Source of the DNA: Phoronis australis
Taxonomy: Eukaryota; Phoronida; Phoronidae
DNA: 64,000 nt
Direction: 5' to 3'
NCBI GenBank assembly: GCA_002633005.1
Contig: NMRA01000032.1
Span: 647,692 to 711,691 of the forward strand
Part shown: one piece after another, positions 61,901-64,000 of the stretch
Layout of the letters: each line of letters begins with the position of its first letter
How positions within the stretch are numbered: position 1 is the stretch's first letter
The notes under the pieces: model-generated
Database searches by the model: none
Told to the model about the DNA's origin: nothing
Seen by the model: only the letters and a program-made list of their open reading frames with translations
Translations under genes and position numbers: made by a program

Positions 61901-63638
61901 TAAACCTTAGCCTTATAGTGAAGTACTGCAGTTACCCTCTCGTCCGCTCAAAGCAGTGAGTCATCAGGTCAGACACTCTACATATGTTAGTTTAGACTTG
62001 GTGTTGTTATTTTCTATAGCCAAGTCTATTTTCAGATTCTGTTGATACGAAACGCACTGTCGGATATTTTGAGAAATATGTTAAATGCCTTGAATTCAGA
62101 TGTCCAAATTTTGGGGACTATCCCAAACAGGAGAATTTTTATCGTCACGATATTGTATAATGCATGACAAATTGGGGTCACTGTGGATTGTAACTTACAG
62201 ATTTCAGTAACGGTGCTAACCGAACCAAGCTGGCTGAAGGACTGCGACTGCTGGCGGACATGTTTGAGAGAACCTGTCTCATCATAGAGAAAGACAGAGT
62301 GAAATCAGACAGCAAGGTCTCTACGCCAGGGTATGTAAACATGGTGAACATTCTTCAGTTTAGGACATAATATGATGGACAAGTGAAATTTTTGTTTGTC
62401 ATATACCTCGAAGAAAACAATTTTTAAGACAATTCTAGACTTACGGTATGGTTGTTACCAAATATCACTTGGTAAAAATTTGAACATTGTAAACTTTTAG
62501 TTGGAACATTTGAATAACTGAAAATTGTCAAATTTAGCAATTGTTTTGACTTAATAGCTAAAGACATTATACTGTAGTCTTCCTTTTGCAGATGAAGTTA
62601 ATGTGCAAACTCTTGCAGTCTAACCTTTTTCAATTAAGACCTTGGAAGGGGTTGGTGTGATTTACTTTGTTTGAGTTCCAGGCAACTGTTCCAGGGGGCC
62701 TGGATCTATGTAGGCCACAATGTAGGGCCCATTGCACAATACAGCTTGAGCTATTCTCATAATGACTGTCACTTTAAACTCTTATGGGTTGGGTTTTTTG
62801 TGCACTTTTAGCAAAAGTTGGAATTGGAGAAAAAATCAAAATTTACGAAATCATTAGATTTTGGTATTGATCCCATGTGTGGTCATTTAAAACAAAACAT
62901 TGATTATAATTTTGTTAAATTTACATCAAACCATTAATTGTAGCATCATACAGACACTATTTCGGAGAAACACCAAATTTTCCAGAAAAATGACATTTCA
63001 AATACATGAACCCAATTTGAAATGAGACAGTTCTTATAATTATGATCCGAACCAGTATTTTTTTCTACATTCAAGAGTTTTTGGTTTAATTTAACTAAAT
63101 TGAATTCCTTGGTCCCATTGGGAGGACTATTTCCTGGAATTCCTGGGAGTGACTTTGTCTGGTATAATAAGTCTGCTGTATGACACGATCGGGGCTTTTG
63201 TTACAAAATTTATGCATGGCAAGTACAGGTCAAGATTTCATGATTAATCAAAACTGCATTTTGTACCATGATTGTATTGAAAAGAAAAAATTTCAACCGA
63301 TGTAAATATATTAAGCTTGTAGTATATAGATGTAATGCTTTTCTGTCCTGCTTAGAATGTGCAAAACAATCCTGCAGGGTGTTTTGGTAAACGTACAAAG
63401 TTGTTTCAGGGCTTGTTAAATCCTCTTTTACCAAAAGCGTATACATCAAAATTGACTCCACTGACTTTTAGAGGGCGTGAGAGAATACGAAATCTTCTTG
63501 TTACGACTGCCTATACTGTTACTAGGCACGCTTCACTTTCTATGTTGCTACTTTTCAGAACTAGAACAAAGTATGTGGACATGACCCTCTCACAACTGAC
63601 CAATACTAATATCAAGGTCCTGTTCAGCGACTCACAAG
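16890..63638 (+). CDS. FANCM: FANCM, Fanconi anaemia group M DNA translocase (24 exons; 3' end beyond window)
   Basis: Exons are listed individually. All 23 junctions keep one frame, giving 2,236 codons so far. Human FANCM is 2,048 residues, with roughly 130 lying after the last exon seen here. FANCM is a nuclear SF2 fork-remodelling ATPase that anchors the Fanconi core complex to stalled forks and crosslinks. Visible: degenerate PIP-like N-terminus (QSTLFQSW), SUMO-interaction-like IIDLSDEDD (residues 29-37), Walker A PTGLGKT (212-218), DEAH box (315-318), LSATPGSD, helicase-C GEEGLDI and [10 protein letters not shown] (661-670), a region matching the MHF-binding segment, the RMI-binding MM2 core FDLGF (from 1513), and an ERCC4-type nuclease domain (2106 onward). 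Vertebrate FANCM has a degenerate nuclease; this one has all the acidic and basic catalytic residues. Intron 7 is 19 kb and hosts two nested genes. The start is the ATG at 16893, just after an acceptor-like TTCTTGCAG, so a 5' UTR intron is likely. Confidence 0.95.
17197..17320 (+). repeat. Approximately 125-bp interspersed repeat, copy 1 (FANCM intron 1)
   Basis: It reads AACTTCGGACCATCCAGTCTCAGAAATGGCT... and matches 39797-39925 in the same orientation with many substitutions. Confidence 0.6.
17525..18256 (+). CDS. FANCM: FANCM exon 2 (SIM-like motif, Walker A)
   Basis: Acceptor TGTTTCAG|GAGATATC. It encodes [14 protein letters not shown], a variable linker, then [14 protein letters not shown] and [18 protein letters not shown] and the APTKPLV motif Ia. 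Donor ACAG|GTATGC, phase 1. Confidence 0.93.
18430..18535 (+). repeat. Approximately 110-bp interspersed repeat, copy 1 (FANCM intron 2)
   Basis: Core AGAAGCCGAATTCATGGTCA...CTCATGACCGAGAATGAA. Shared with 48235-48345 and, inverted, 59640-59755. Confidence 0.7.
18813..18985 (+). CDS. FANCM: FANCM exon 3 (DEAH box)
   Basis: Acceptor CCTTGCAG|GTACC. It encodes [17 protein letters not shown] and [17 protein letters not shown]. Donor CAG|GTGACT, phase 0. Confidence 0.93.
18986..19871 (+). other. FANCM intron 3
   Basis: About 0.9 kb with a short inverted AAATGACA / TGTCATTT pair near 19614-19640. No gene seen. Confidence 0.6.
19872..19949 (+). CDS. FANCM: FANCM exon 4 (motif III)
   Basis: 26 codons, [20 protein letters not shown] then PGSDIK. 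Donor AAG|GTAAGT, phase 0. Confidence 0.93.
19950..21376 (+). other. FANCM intron 4
   Basis: 1.4 kb. The only structure I see is the perfect hairpin at 21177-21208. Confidence 0.6.
21177..21208. repeat. Perfect hairpin, 14-bp arms, 4-base loop
   Basis: CTATGGAGGTCATT (21177-21190) pairs exactly with 21195-21208 around ATGA. Pairing resumes after a bulge with AAAGT / ACTTT on either side, as in the centre of a MITE. Confidence 0.75.
21377..21535 (+). CDS. FANCM: FANCM exon 5
   Basis: 53 codons, acceptor CATCTCCAG|TCTGTT. It encodes [20 protein letters not shown], start of the helical insert between the two RecA domains. Donor CAG|GTACGA. Confidence 0.92.
21536..22976 (+). other. FANCM intron 5 with low-complexity and hAT-like sequence
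   Basis: 21700-21950 is a cryptic simple repeat of AATGACGACA and ACAAC type, which keeps frames open without coding. 22279-22660 starts CAGGGCTTGAAATTTTCCGC and is unusually GC-rich with many CCGCGG motifs, like a hAT-type transposon end with a degraded frame ([19 protein letters not shown]). Confidence 0.4.
22977..23108 (+). CDS. FANCM: FANCM exon 6
   Basis: 44 codons, acceptor GTTTTACAG|ATACTC. It encodes part of the helical insert, including [15 protein letters not shown] (human ...YQIILARDQFRKNP). Donor CAG|GTAGGC. Confidence 0.92.
23597..24700 (+). mobile_element. Old, diverged copy of the approximately 150-bp core-repeat element (FANCM intron 6)
   Basis: It begins TGTGTGCCCCCATATAGATGTGTAGGCGCAT then CCGTCTGTCCGG, like 36832 and 48409. 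It carries degenerate repeats of TGTCCCCTAGTG and of ATTYTYATAAAATTTGG. The open frames in it are translated repeat. Its right end is unclear. Confidence 0.5.
25131..25348 (+). CDS. FANCM: FANCM exon 7
   Basis: Acceptor TCATTTTCAG|CGTTTT. It encodes [20 protein letters not shown] and the end of the helical insert. Donor AAAAA|GTAAGT, phase 2. The next intron is 19 kb. Confidence 0.92.
25380..25465 (+). mobile_element. 5'-end fragment of the core-repeat element
   Basis: TTTTTATGTGCCCACATATTTATATGTGGACGCAT forms a hairpin, followed by a GTCCGTCC-rich tract. It starts 31 bases after the exon 7 donor and has no core repeats. Confidence 0.6.
26743..26900 (+). repeat. Short repeat of GGTTAACCGCCCA
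   Basis: Four variants of TTAACCRSCCA occur (near 26743, 26789, 26842, 26879), spaced irregularly by 37-53 bases, partly as inverted GGGCG...CGCCC pairs. Confidence 0.5.
26931..27057. mobile_element. Long imperfect hairpin (foldback MITE candidate)
   Basis: Inner stem TTTCGTCAAAATCC (26966-26979) pairs perfectly with 26994-27007 around a 14-base loop. The outer arms AATCTTACA..GTCTC.GGTTTATG.CATGG and their inverse at 27025-27057 extend it, with about 17 unpaired bases on the right. Confidence 0.6.
28726..29321 (-). CDS. Gene A exon 2 (fibrinogen-like domain)
   Basis: Minus-strand acceptor TTGTTACAG|TTCCTT at 29321. It codes to the TAA at 28726-28728 and encodes the whole Caspr-like domain with ten-plus cysteines. 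Confidence 0.85.
28726..30470 (-). CDS. Gene A: secreted coiled-coil protein with Caspr/neurexin-IV-type fibrinogen-like domain
   Basis: Two exons (30110-30470 and 28726-29321) join in phase 1 into 318 residues. The first has a hydrophobic signal ([19 protein letters not shown]) and a charged helical stretch ([20 protein letters not shown]) likely to form a coiled coil. The second encodes a roughly 200-residue domain: [66 protein letters not shown] and LGPLRCYD at the end. This cysteine pattern matches the fibrinogen-like region of contactin-associated proteins. A soluble extracellular role, perhaps adhesion or recognition, is inference. It is a paralogue of gene B, antisense inside FANCM intron 7. 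An ATG 21 bases further upstream is possible. Confidence 0.82.
30110..30470 (-). CDS. Gene A exon 1 (signal peptide and coiled coil)
   Basis: Minus-strand donor AAAT|GTGAGT at 30109. Start chosen at 30470 (MDYIVLAV) by alignment to gene B (MDNIILVA). Confidence 0.8.
30508..30516 (-). promoter_or_regulatory. TATA-like box of gene A
   Basis: Minus strand TATTTAAGG, 38-46 bases upstream of the ATG. Gene B has CTATTTAAT in the corresponding place. Confidence 0.4.
31384..32019 (+). mobile_element. Possible solo LTR
   Basis: It starts TGTAACGGGGGCGG and ends CTCCTGTTACA, so the ends form TGTAAC / GTTACA. The flanks are ATATAT on the left and, in the second copy of this locus (34204), ATATAT on the right, but this is low-complexity. 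No internal retroelement genes or primer-binding site are seen. Confidence 0.3.
31943..34125. repeat. Duplicated block, copy 1
   Basis: It matches 34127-36765 nearly base for base, except that it lacks about 453 bp present in copy 2 (the segment after TCATATGTAGTTCT). It contains three internal repeats of TCAATCATGAATTCAGTTTC type spaced about 150-167 bp. Confidence 0.85.
31962..31975 (+). promoter_or_regulatory. CTCF-like motif
   Basis: CCACTAGAGGGCGC fits the CCACYAGRKGGCRS core exactly. The second copy at 34146-34159 has one change (CTAC...). Binding is not shown by sequence alone. Confidence 0.35.
34126..34126. other. Single-N assembly join
   Basis: One N exactly between the end of copy 1 (GTGAGCTAC) and the start of copy 2 (TACGTAATG). 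Confidence 0.85.
34127..36765. repeat. Duplicated block, copy 2 (long form)
   Basis: Second copy of 31943-34125 with an extra segment at about 34450-34920. That segment is also present in the older relative at 42985-44050, so copy 1 carries a deletion rather than copy 2 an insertion. Confidence 0.85.
36832..38590 (+). mobile_element. Core-repeat element, 1.76 kb, about four 446-bp units
   Basis: It begins TTTTTATGCGCCCACATATTTATG and ends TGTTGCTCTTGTTTT. Inside, TCGGACAGATCTGACTACTG recurs at about 36982, 37431, 37878 and 38321. Each unit holds three approximately 150-bp sub-units, each marked by CTAGTGGC. It lies in the 3' flank of gene B. In gene A the same flank (28570-28610) has no element, so the insertion point is visible. 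It resembles non-autonomous Helitron-like (pearl/HINE) elements, which have approximately 150-160 bp core repeats. Confidence 0.7.
38692..39287 (-). CDS. Gene B exon 2 (fibrinogen-like domain)
   Basis: Minus-strand acceptor ATCATTGCAG|TTCCTT at 39287; TAA at 38692-38694. About 90 percent like gene A exon 2 by eye. Confidence 0.86.
38692..40988 (-). CDS. Gene B: secreted coiled-coil protein with Caspr-type fibrinogen-like domain
   Basis: Two exons (40355-40988 and 38692-39287) join in phase 1 into 409 residues. They encode a signal peptide ([19 protein letters not shown]), an N-glycosylation site N28-I-T, and a coiled coil whose core is three exact-length 21-residue units ([20 protein letters not shown], residues 54-116). 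After the coil come cysteines spaced across [18 protein letters not shown] and SKCESIK. The C-terminal domain has [57 protein letters not shown] and LGPLRCYD. Its paralogue gene A lacks the triple repeat. The product is probably secreted and oligomeric; ligand unknown. Confidence 0.85.
39440..39660 (+). repeat. Approximately 200-bp interspersed repeat, copy in gene B intron
   Basis: It matches 56895-57095 (shared TCTTGTGGTAAAAATGTTCC-type text, GGCGTGGTGCT, GTCATTAGTGCAA, TTTTCACTYATACAAGTT). Confidence 0.6.
39797..39925 (+). repeat. Approximately 125-bp interspersed repeat, copy 2
   Basis: Matches 17197-17320 (FANCM intron 1). Confidence 0.6.
40355..40988 (-). CDS. Gene B exon 1 (signal peptide and repeated coiled coil)
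   Basis: Minus-strand donor AAAA|GTGAGT at 40354. 211 codons plus one base. The 63-bp repeat at 40641-40829 adds exactly three heptads per copy. Confidence 0.86.
40641..40829 (-). repeat. 63-bp in-frame tandem repeat, three copies
   Basis: It encodes the 21-residue coiled-coil unit of gene B. The copies differ by one or two codons (ATL / AML / STR). Confidence 0.85.
41015..41022 (-). promoter_or_regulatory. TATA-like box of gene B
   Basis: Minus strand TATTTAAT, 27-34 bases upstream of the ATG, equivalent to the box of gene A. Confidence 0.4.
42729..42876 (+). repeat. 74-bp tandem duplication
   Basis: AGAATATTCAGCTGAACACA... occurs twice (42729 and 42803) with a few changes. Confidence 0.8.
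42985..44050 (+). repeat. Diverged relative of the duplicated block
   Basis: The region from GTGTAATTAATTAATGAGGCTCC to the TTTTCAAGTTTTGTGG area matches 32035-33000 and 34210-35640 in order, so that block is an interspersed repeat family and not single-copy sequence. Confidence 0.6.
44359..44471 (+). CDS. FANCM: FANCM exon 8
   Basis: Acceptor GTTCCAAG|GGTCC, chosen because it is the only nearby AG that restores [20 protein letters not shown] (human KFVYSHPKLKKLEEVV). Donor AAAAAG|GTGAGA, phase 1. Confidence 0.85.
44472..45276 (+). other. FANCM intron 8
   Basis: 0.8 kb, no feature recognised. Confidence 0.6.
45277..45440 (+). CDS. FANCM: FANCM exon 9
   Basis: It encodes [19 protein letters not shown] and [10 protein letters not shown]. 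The acceptor is a NAGNAG site (TTTTTAAGAAG): starting at 45274 instead adds one codon without changing frame. Donor CAG|GTGAGA. Confidence 0.9.
45441..46515 (+). other. FANCM intron 9
   Basis: 1.1 kb, no feature recognised. Confidence 0.6.
46516..46722 (+). CDS. FANCM: FANCM exon 10 (helicase motifs V and VI)
   Basis: 69 codons. It contains [20 protein letters not shown] and [15 protein letters not shown], the arginine-finger motif. Donor GAGCAG|GTGGAC, phase 0; a GTT repeat follows. Confidence 0.93.
46848..47487 (+). repeat. 54-bp minisatellite resembling the exon 11 splice acceptor
   Basis: About twelve units. The clearest three, starting 47163, 47217 and 47271, read CTGCAG|GTTTACAACTAGAGCCAGTA. 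They mimic the real CTACAG|CTTTACAACCAGAGTCAGTA at 47488. In exon frame the copies give V-Y-N-stop. Confidence 0.8.
47488..47704 (+). CDS. FANCM: FANCM exon 11
   Basis: Acceptor CTTCTACAG|CTTTACAACC. It encodes [19 protein letters not shown] and [10 protein letters not shown] (human IYNQSQSNKRSIYKAI). It sits directly after a minisatellite whose units resemble this very junction. Donor GCAG|GTAGGC, phase 1. Confidence 0.92.
48235..48345 (+). repeat. Approximately 110-bp interspersed repeat, copy 2
   Basis: Shares ACAGTACAAGTCAAAA, CAGACAAAATCACC and CTCATGACCGAGAATGA with the other two copies. Confidence 0.7.
48409..49584 (+). mobile_element. Core-repeat element, 1.18 kb (FANCM intron 11)
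   Basis: Same ends as 36832-38590: TTTTTATGCGCCCACATATTT and ATTGCTCTTGTTTTT. It contains two and a half 446-bp units (gating motif near 48556 and 49004). Confidence 0.7.
49692..49834 (+). CDS. FANCM: FANCM exon 12 (MHF-binding region)
   Basis: Acceptor TTTTTTTCAG|CCAGAAAG. It encodes [18 protein letters not shown] (human DWFLSEEEFKLWNRLYRL), the start of the segment that binds the MHF1/MHF2 histone-fold pair. Donor ACAG|GTAAAT. Confidence 0.9.
49835..50318 (+). other. FANCM intron 12
   Basis: It holds a C-rich CCCCTCACC tract near 50200-50250. No gene seen. Confidence 0.6.
50319..50472 (+). CDS. FANCM: FANCM exon 13 (MHF-binding region)
   Basis: Acceptor ATTGTCACAG|GAGAAC. It encodes [15 protein letters not shown] and [14 protein letters not shown] (human LSLSEWRLWQDHPLP, CRHFIGLMQMIE). 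Donor GCAGG|GTATGG, phase 1. Confidence 0.9.
50473..51129 (+). other. FANCM intron 13
   Basis: No feature recognised. Confidence 0.6.
51130..53580 (+). CDS. FANCM: FANCM exon 14, 2.45 kb disordered exon with MM2 motif
   Basis: Acceptor TTGTTTTAG|ATACTATT; donor TTTCCTAG|GTAATA. The 817-residue stretch is rich in Ser and Asp and mostly disordered; a very large exon here is also seen in vertebrate FANCM. Near its 3' end it encodes [20 protein letters not shown] (53085-53145), matching the human RMI-binding MM2 core FDLGF followed by acidic residues. Repeats of SPVF(E/Q)K also occur (three copies). Confidence 0.92.
53581..54597 (+). other. FANCM intron 14
   Basis: It contains a 14-bp perfect palindrome, GGTGGTGCACCACC, at 54059. 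No gene seen. Confidence 0.6.
54598..54782 (+). CDS. FANCM: FANCM exon 15
   Basis: Acceptor TTGACTTGTCAG|AATCGG. It encodes [20 protein letters not shown] and basic RPKRKKLR, corresponding to human ESEDDEIFRRKVKR. Donor AGG|GTAAAA. Confidence 0.85.
54783..55602 (+). other. FANCM intron 15
   Basis: A 34-bp direct duplication (GGCCTATTGAGAGGTTGTGT) sits at 55327 and 55361. Confidence 0.6.
55603..55711 (+). CDS. FANCM: FANCM exon 16
   Basis: Acceptor TGTTTTTCAG|AAAGTG. It encodes [20 protein letters not shown], acidic-serine text like human SELSSSDESENF. Donor CTTTG|GTACCA is weak, but phase fits both neighbours. Confidence 0.72.
56452..56519 (+). CDS. FANCM: FANCM exon 17
   Basis: Small exon, acceptor CTTCTTTGTAG|ACACAA, donor AAATAAG|GTATAC. 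It encodes [20 protein letters not shown]. No specific similarity is visible; support is the splice sites and the phase (1 in, 0 out). Confidence 0.6.
56895..57095 (+). repeat. Approximately 200-bp interspersed repeat (FANCM intron 17)
   Basis: Relative of 39440-39660. Confidence 0.6.
57233..57386 (+). CDS. FANCM: FANCM exon 18
   Basis: Acceptor TTGGTTTCAG|CCGAGG. It encodes [20 protein letters not shown] (human RKFLDDEAELSEED) and acidic [10 protein letters not shown]. Donor GGAG|GTATTG, phase 1. Confidence 0.88.
57387..57855 (+). other. FANCM intron 18
   Basis: No feature recognised. Confidence 0.55.
57856..58038 (+). CDS. FANCM: FANCM exon 19
   Basis: Acceptor ATCTGTAG|ACTCAC. It encodes [18 protein letters not shown] and [15 protein letters not shown] (human [30 protein letters not shown]). 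Donor ACAG|GTAGTA, phase 1. Confidence 0.92.
58039..58921 (+). other. FANCM intron 19
   Basis: It begins with a duplicated GGATGACTGGCAGTCRTGT segment (58102 and 58145). No gene seen. Confidence 0.55.
58922..59517 (+). CDS. FANCM: FANCM exon 20
   Basis: Acceptor GAAATTTTAG|GTTTTATGG. It encodes [20 protein letters not shown], basic [17 protein letters not shown] (human RRIVMMES-like block RIILPDDSSEE), and a charged helix ([20 protein letters not shown]). Donor CAATG|GTGAGC, phase 0. Confidence 0.87.
59518..60633 (+). other. FANCM intron 20
   Basis: It contains the inverted third copy of the 110-bp repeat. An open frame at 60136-60357 ([18 protein letters not shown]) was weighed as an extra exon but is not needed by phase. 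Confidence 0.5.
59640..59755 (-). repeat. Approximately 110-bp interspersed repeat, copy 3 (inverted)
   Basis: The reverse complement shares CAGACAAAATCACC, GGAAGCCGAATTCACAGTCA and GATGACCGAGAATGAATGG with copies 1 and 2. Confidence 0.7.
60634..60702 (+). CDS. FANCM: FANCM exon 21 (ERCC4 nuclease domain start)
   Basis: 23 codons, acceptor TTTTTTTTCAG|CCTAAC. It encodes [16 protein letters not shown]. The D-x-R-E (residues 2120-2123) is the first catalytic element of XPF-type nucleases; human FANCM has lost it here (VGGHE). Donor CAG|GTAGCA. Confidence 0.92.
60703..61050 (+). other. FANCM intron 21
   Basis: 348 bases, phase 0 on both sides, no feature. Confidence 0.6.
61051..61165 (+). CDS. 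FANCM: FANCM exon 22 (ERCC4 nuclease core)
   Basis: Acceptor GATTTTAG|AACTTG. It encodes [36 protein letters not shown]. Donor CTCAG|GTAAAC in phase 1; the split codon supplies the D that completes ERKxxxD. Confidence 0.93.
61166..62200 (+). other. FANCM intron 22
   Basis: 1.0 kb. It interrupts the ERKxxxD nuclease motif within the D codon. No other feature. Confidence 0.7.
62201..62330 (+). CDS. FANCM: FANCM exon 23 (ERCC4 domain)
   Basis: Acceptor AACTTACAG|ATTTCAG. It encodes [33 protein letters not shown] (human MFERICVIVEKDR). Donor CCAGG|GTATGT, phase 2. Confidence 0.93.
62331..63558 (+). other. FANCM intron 23
   Basis: 1.2 kb, AT-rich, no feature recognised. Confidence 0.55.
63559..63638 (+). 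CDS. FANCM: FANCM exon 24 (last exon in window)
   Basis: Acceptor TACTTTTCAG|AACTAG. It encodes [27 protein letters not shown] (human RRTKSYDSLLTTL). Donor CACAAG|GTGCGG, phase 1. The (HhH)2 exons must follow beyond 64000. Confidence 0.9.
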
Positions 63639-64000
63639 GTGCGGATGAGTAAACTTTTGTCGTGTCGCGTAGATGAGCTTTGATTAGTTTGTTGGTAGCT
63701 TAATTGAGCCTTCCAGGGATTGAGTTGTTTATCACGGCCACCAAATATTGTGTGCAAGACTTTTGTTTTGTGTGGTAAGTTGCAGCAAATGAAATGTGGC
63801 TGACCTTCTCAAGCAGGAACAAAAGCAACAGACCAAAAGTTATAGCTGGTAATTTATTAAGAACTTAAGGATGCTTTGTTCATGGTGCCAATTATTTTGT
63901 GTTTTAAAATACAGGTAATGATTAGTTTTTGTCCGAAAAGATCAATGTGTAACCTGAACCAGTCACATTAACTAAGAATCTAAGAAGTTTCTTAAAACAC
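63639..64000 (+). other. FANCM intron 24 (incomplete)
   Basis: Starts with GTGCGG and runs off the window. Confidence 0.7.

Noticed and set aside
1-64000. tRNA, rRNA or other structural RNA genes
   Set aside because: No convincing A/B box pairs, GGTTCRA arms or rRNA blocks were noticed on either strand. A covariance search was not possible.

Overview
This is an intron-rich animal genomic window. It carries spliced genes with GT/AG introns, nested genes, several families of short non-autonomous mobile elements, and assembly Ns. The gene set (FANCM, MAP10, an NNMT/INMT-type methyltransferase and two small secreted proteins with a neurexin-IV/Caspr-type fibrinogen-like C-terminus), the intron sizes and the repeat style suggest a marine invertebrate deuterostome. 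A hemichordate is my best guess and a lancelet or other invertebrate is possible. I could not run a search to confirm this.

Layout. 1-645: repeat sequence and an N gap. 646-7218 (+): a complete three-exon SAM-dependent methyltransferase of the NNMT/PNMT/INMT family; its first intron holds a 2.9 kb element with subterminal repeats and a minisatellite. 7219-10071: intergenic. 10072-12798 (-): single-exon MAP10, a microtubule-associated protein, convergent with the methyltransferase. 12799-16889: intergenic, with a duplicated block around a single N and a foldback element. 16890-63638 (+): 24 exons of FANCM, the Fanconi anaemia DNA-fork translocase. The reading phase is consistent across all 23 junctions. 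The 3' end, which should carry the (HhH)2 domain, lies beyond the window.

FANCM intron 7 (25349-44358, 19 kb) contains two tandem paralogous two-exon genes on the opposite strand (28726-30470 and 38692-40988). Each encodes a signal peptide, a short coiled coil and a Caspr-type fibrinogen-like domain. The second has a coiled coil lengthened by an in-frame 63-bp repeat. Between them is an approximately 2.2-2.6 kb near-identical tandem duplication joined by a single N, probably two unmerged haplotypes.

Most notable points. (1) The FANCM ERCC4-type nuclease motif reads as fully intact once the introns are removed (DSRE ... GCD ... ERKxxxD), unlike the degenerate vertebrate copy. (2) FANCM intron 10 is largely a 54-bp minisatellite that copies the 3' splice site and first bases of exon 11, creating decoy acceptors that lead straight to a stop. 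(3) A mobile-element family with approximately 150-bp core repeats and a 5' hairpin occurs four times in FANCM introns. One copy has a readable empty site in the paralogous gene. (4) A 2.9 kb element carries five copies of a 13-mer at one end and five inverted copies at the other.
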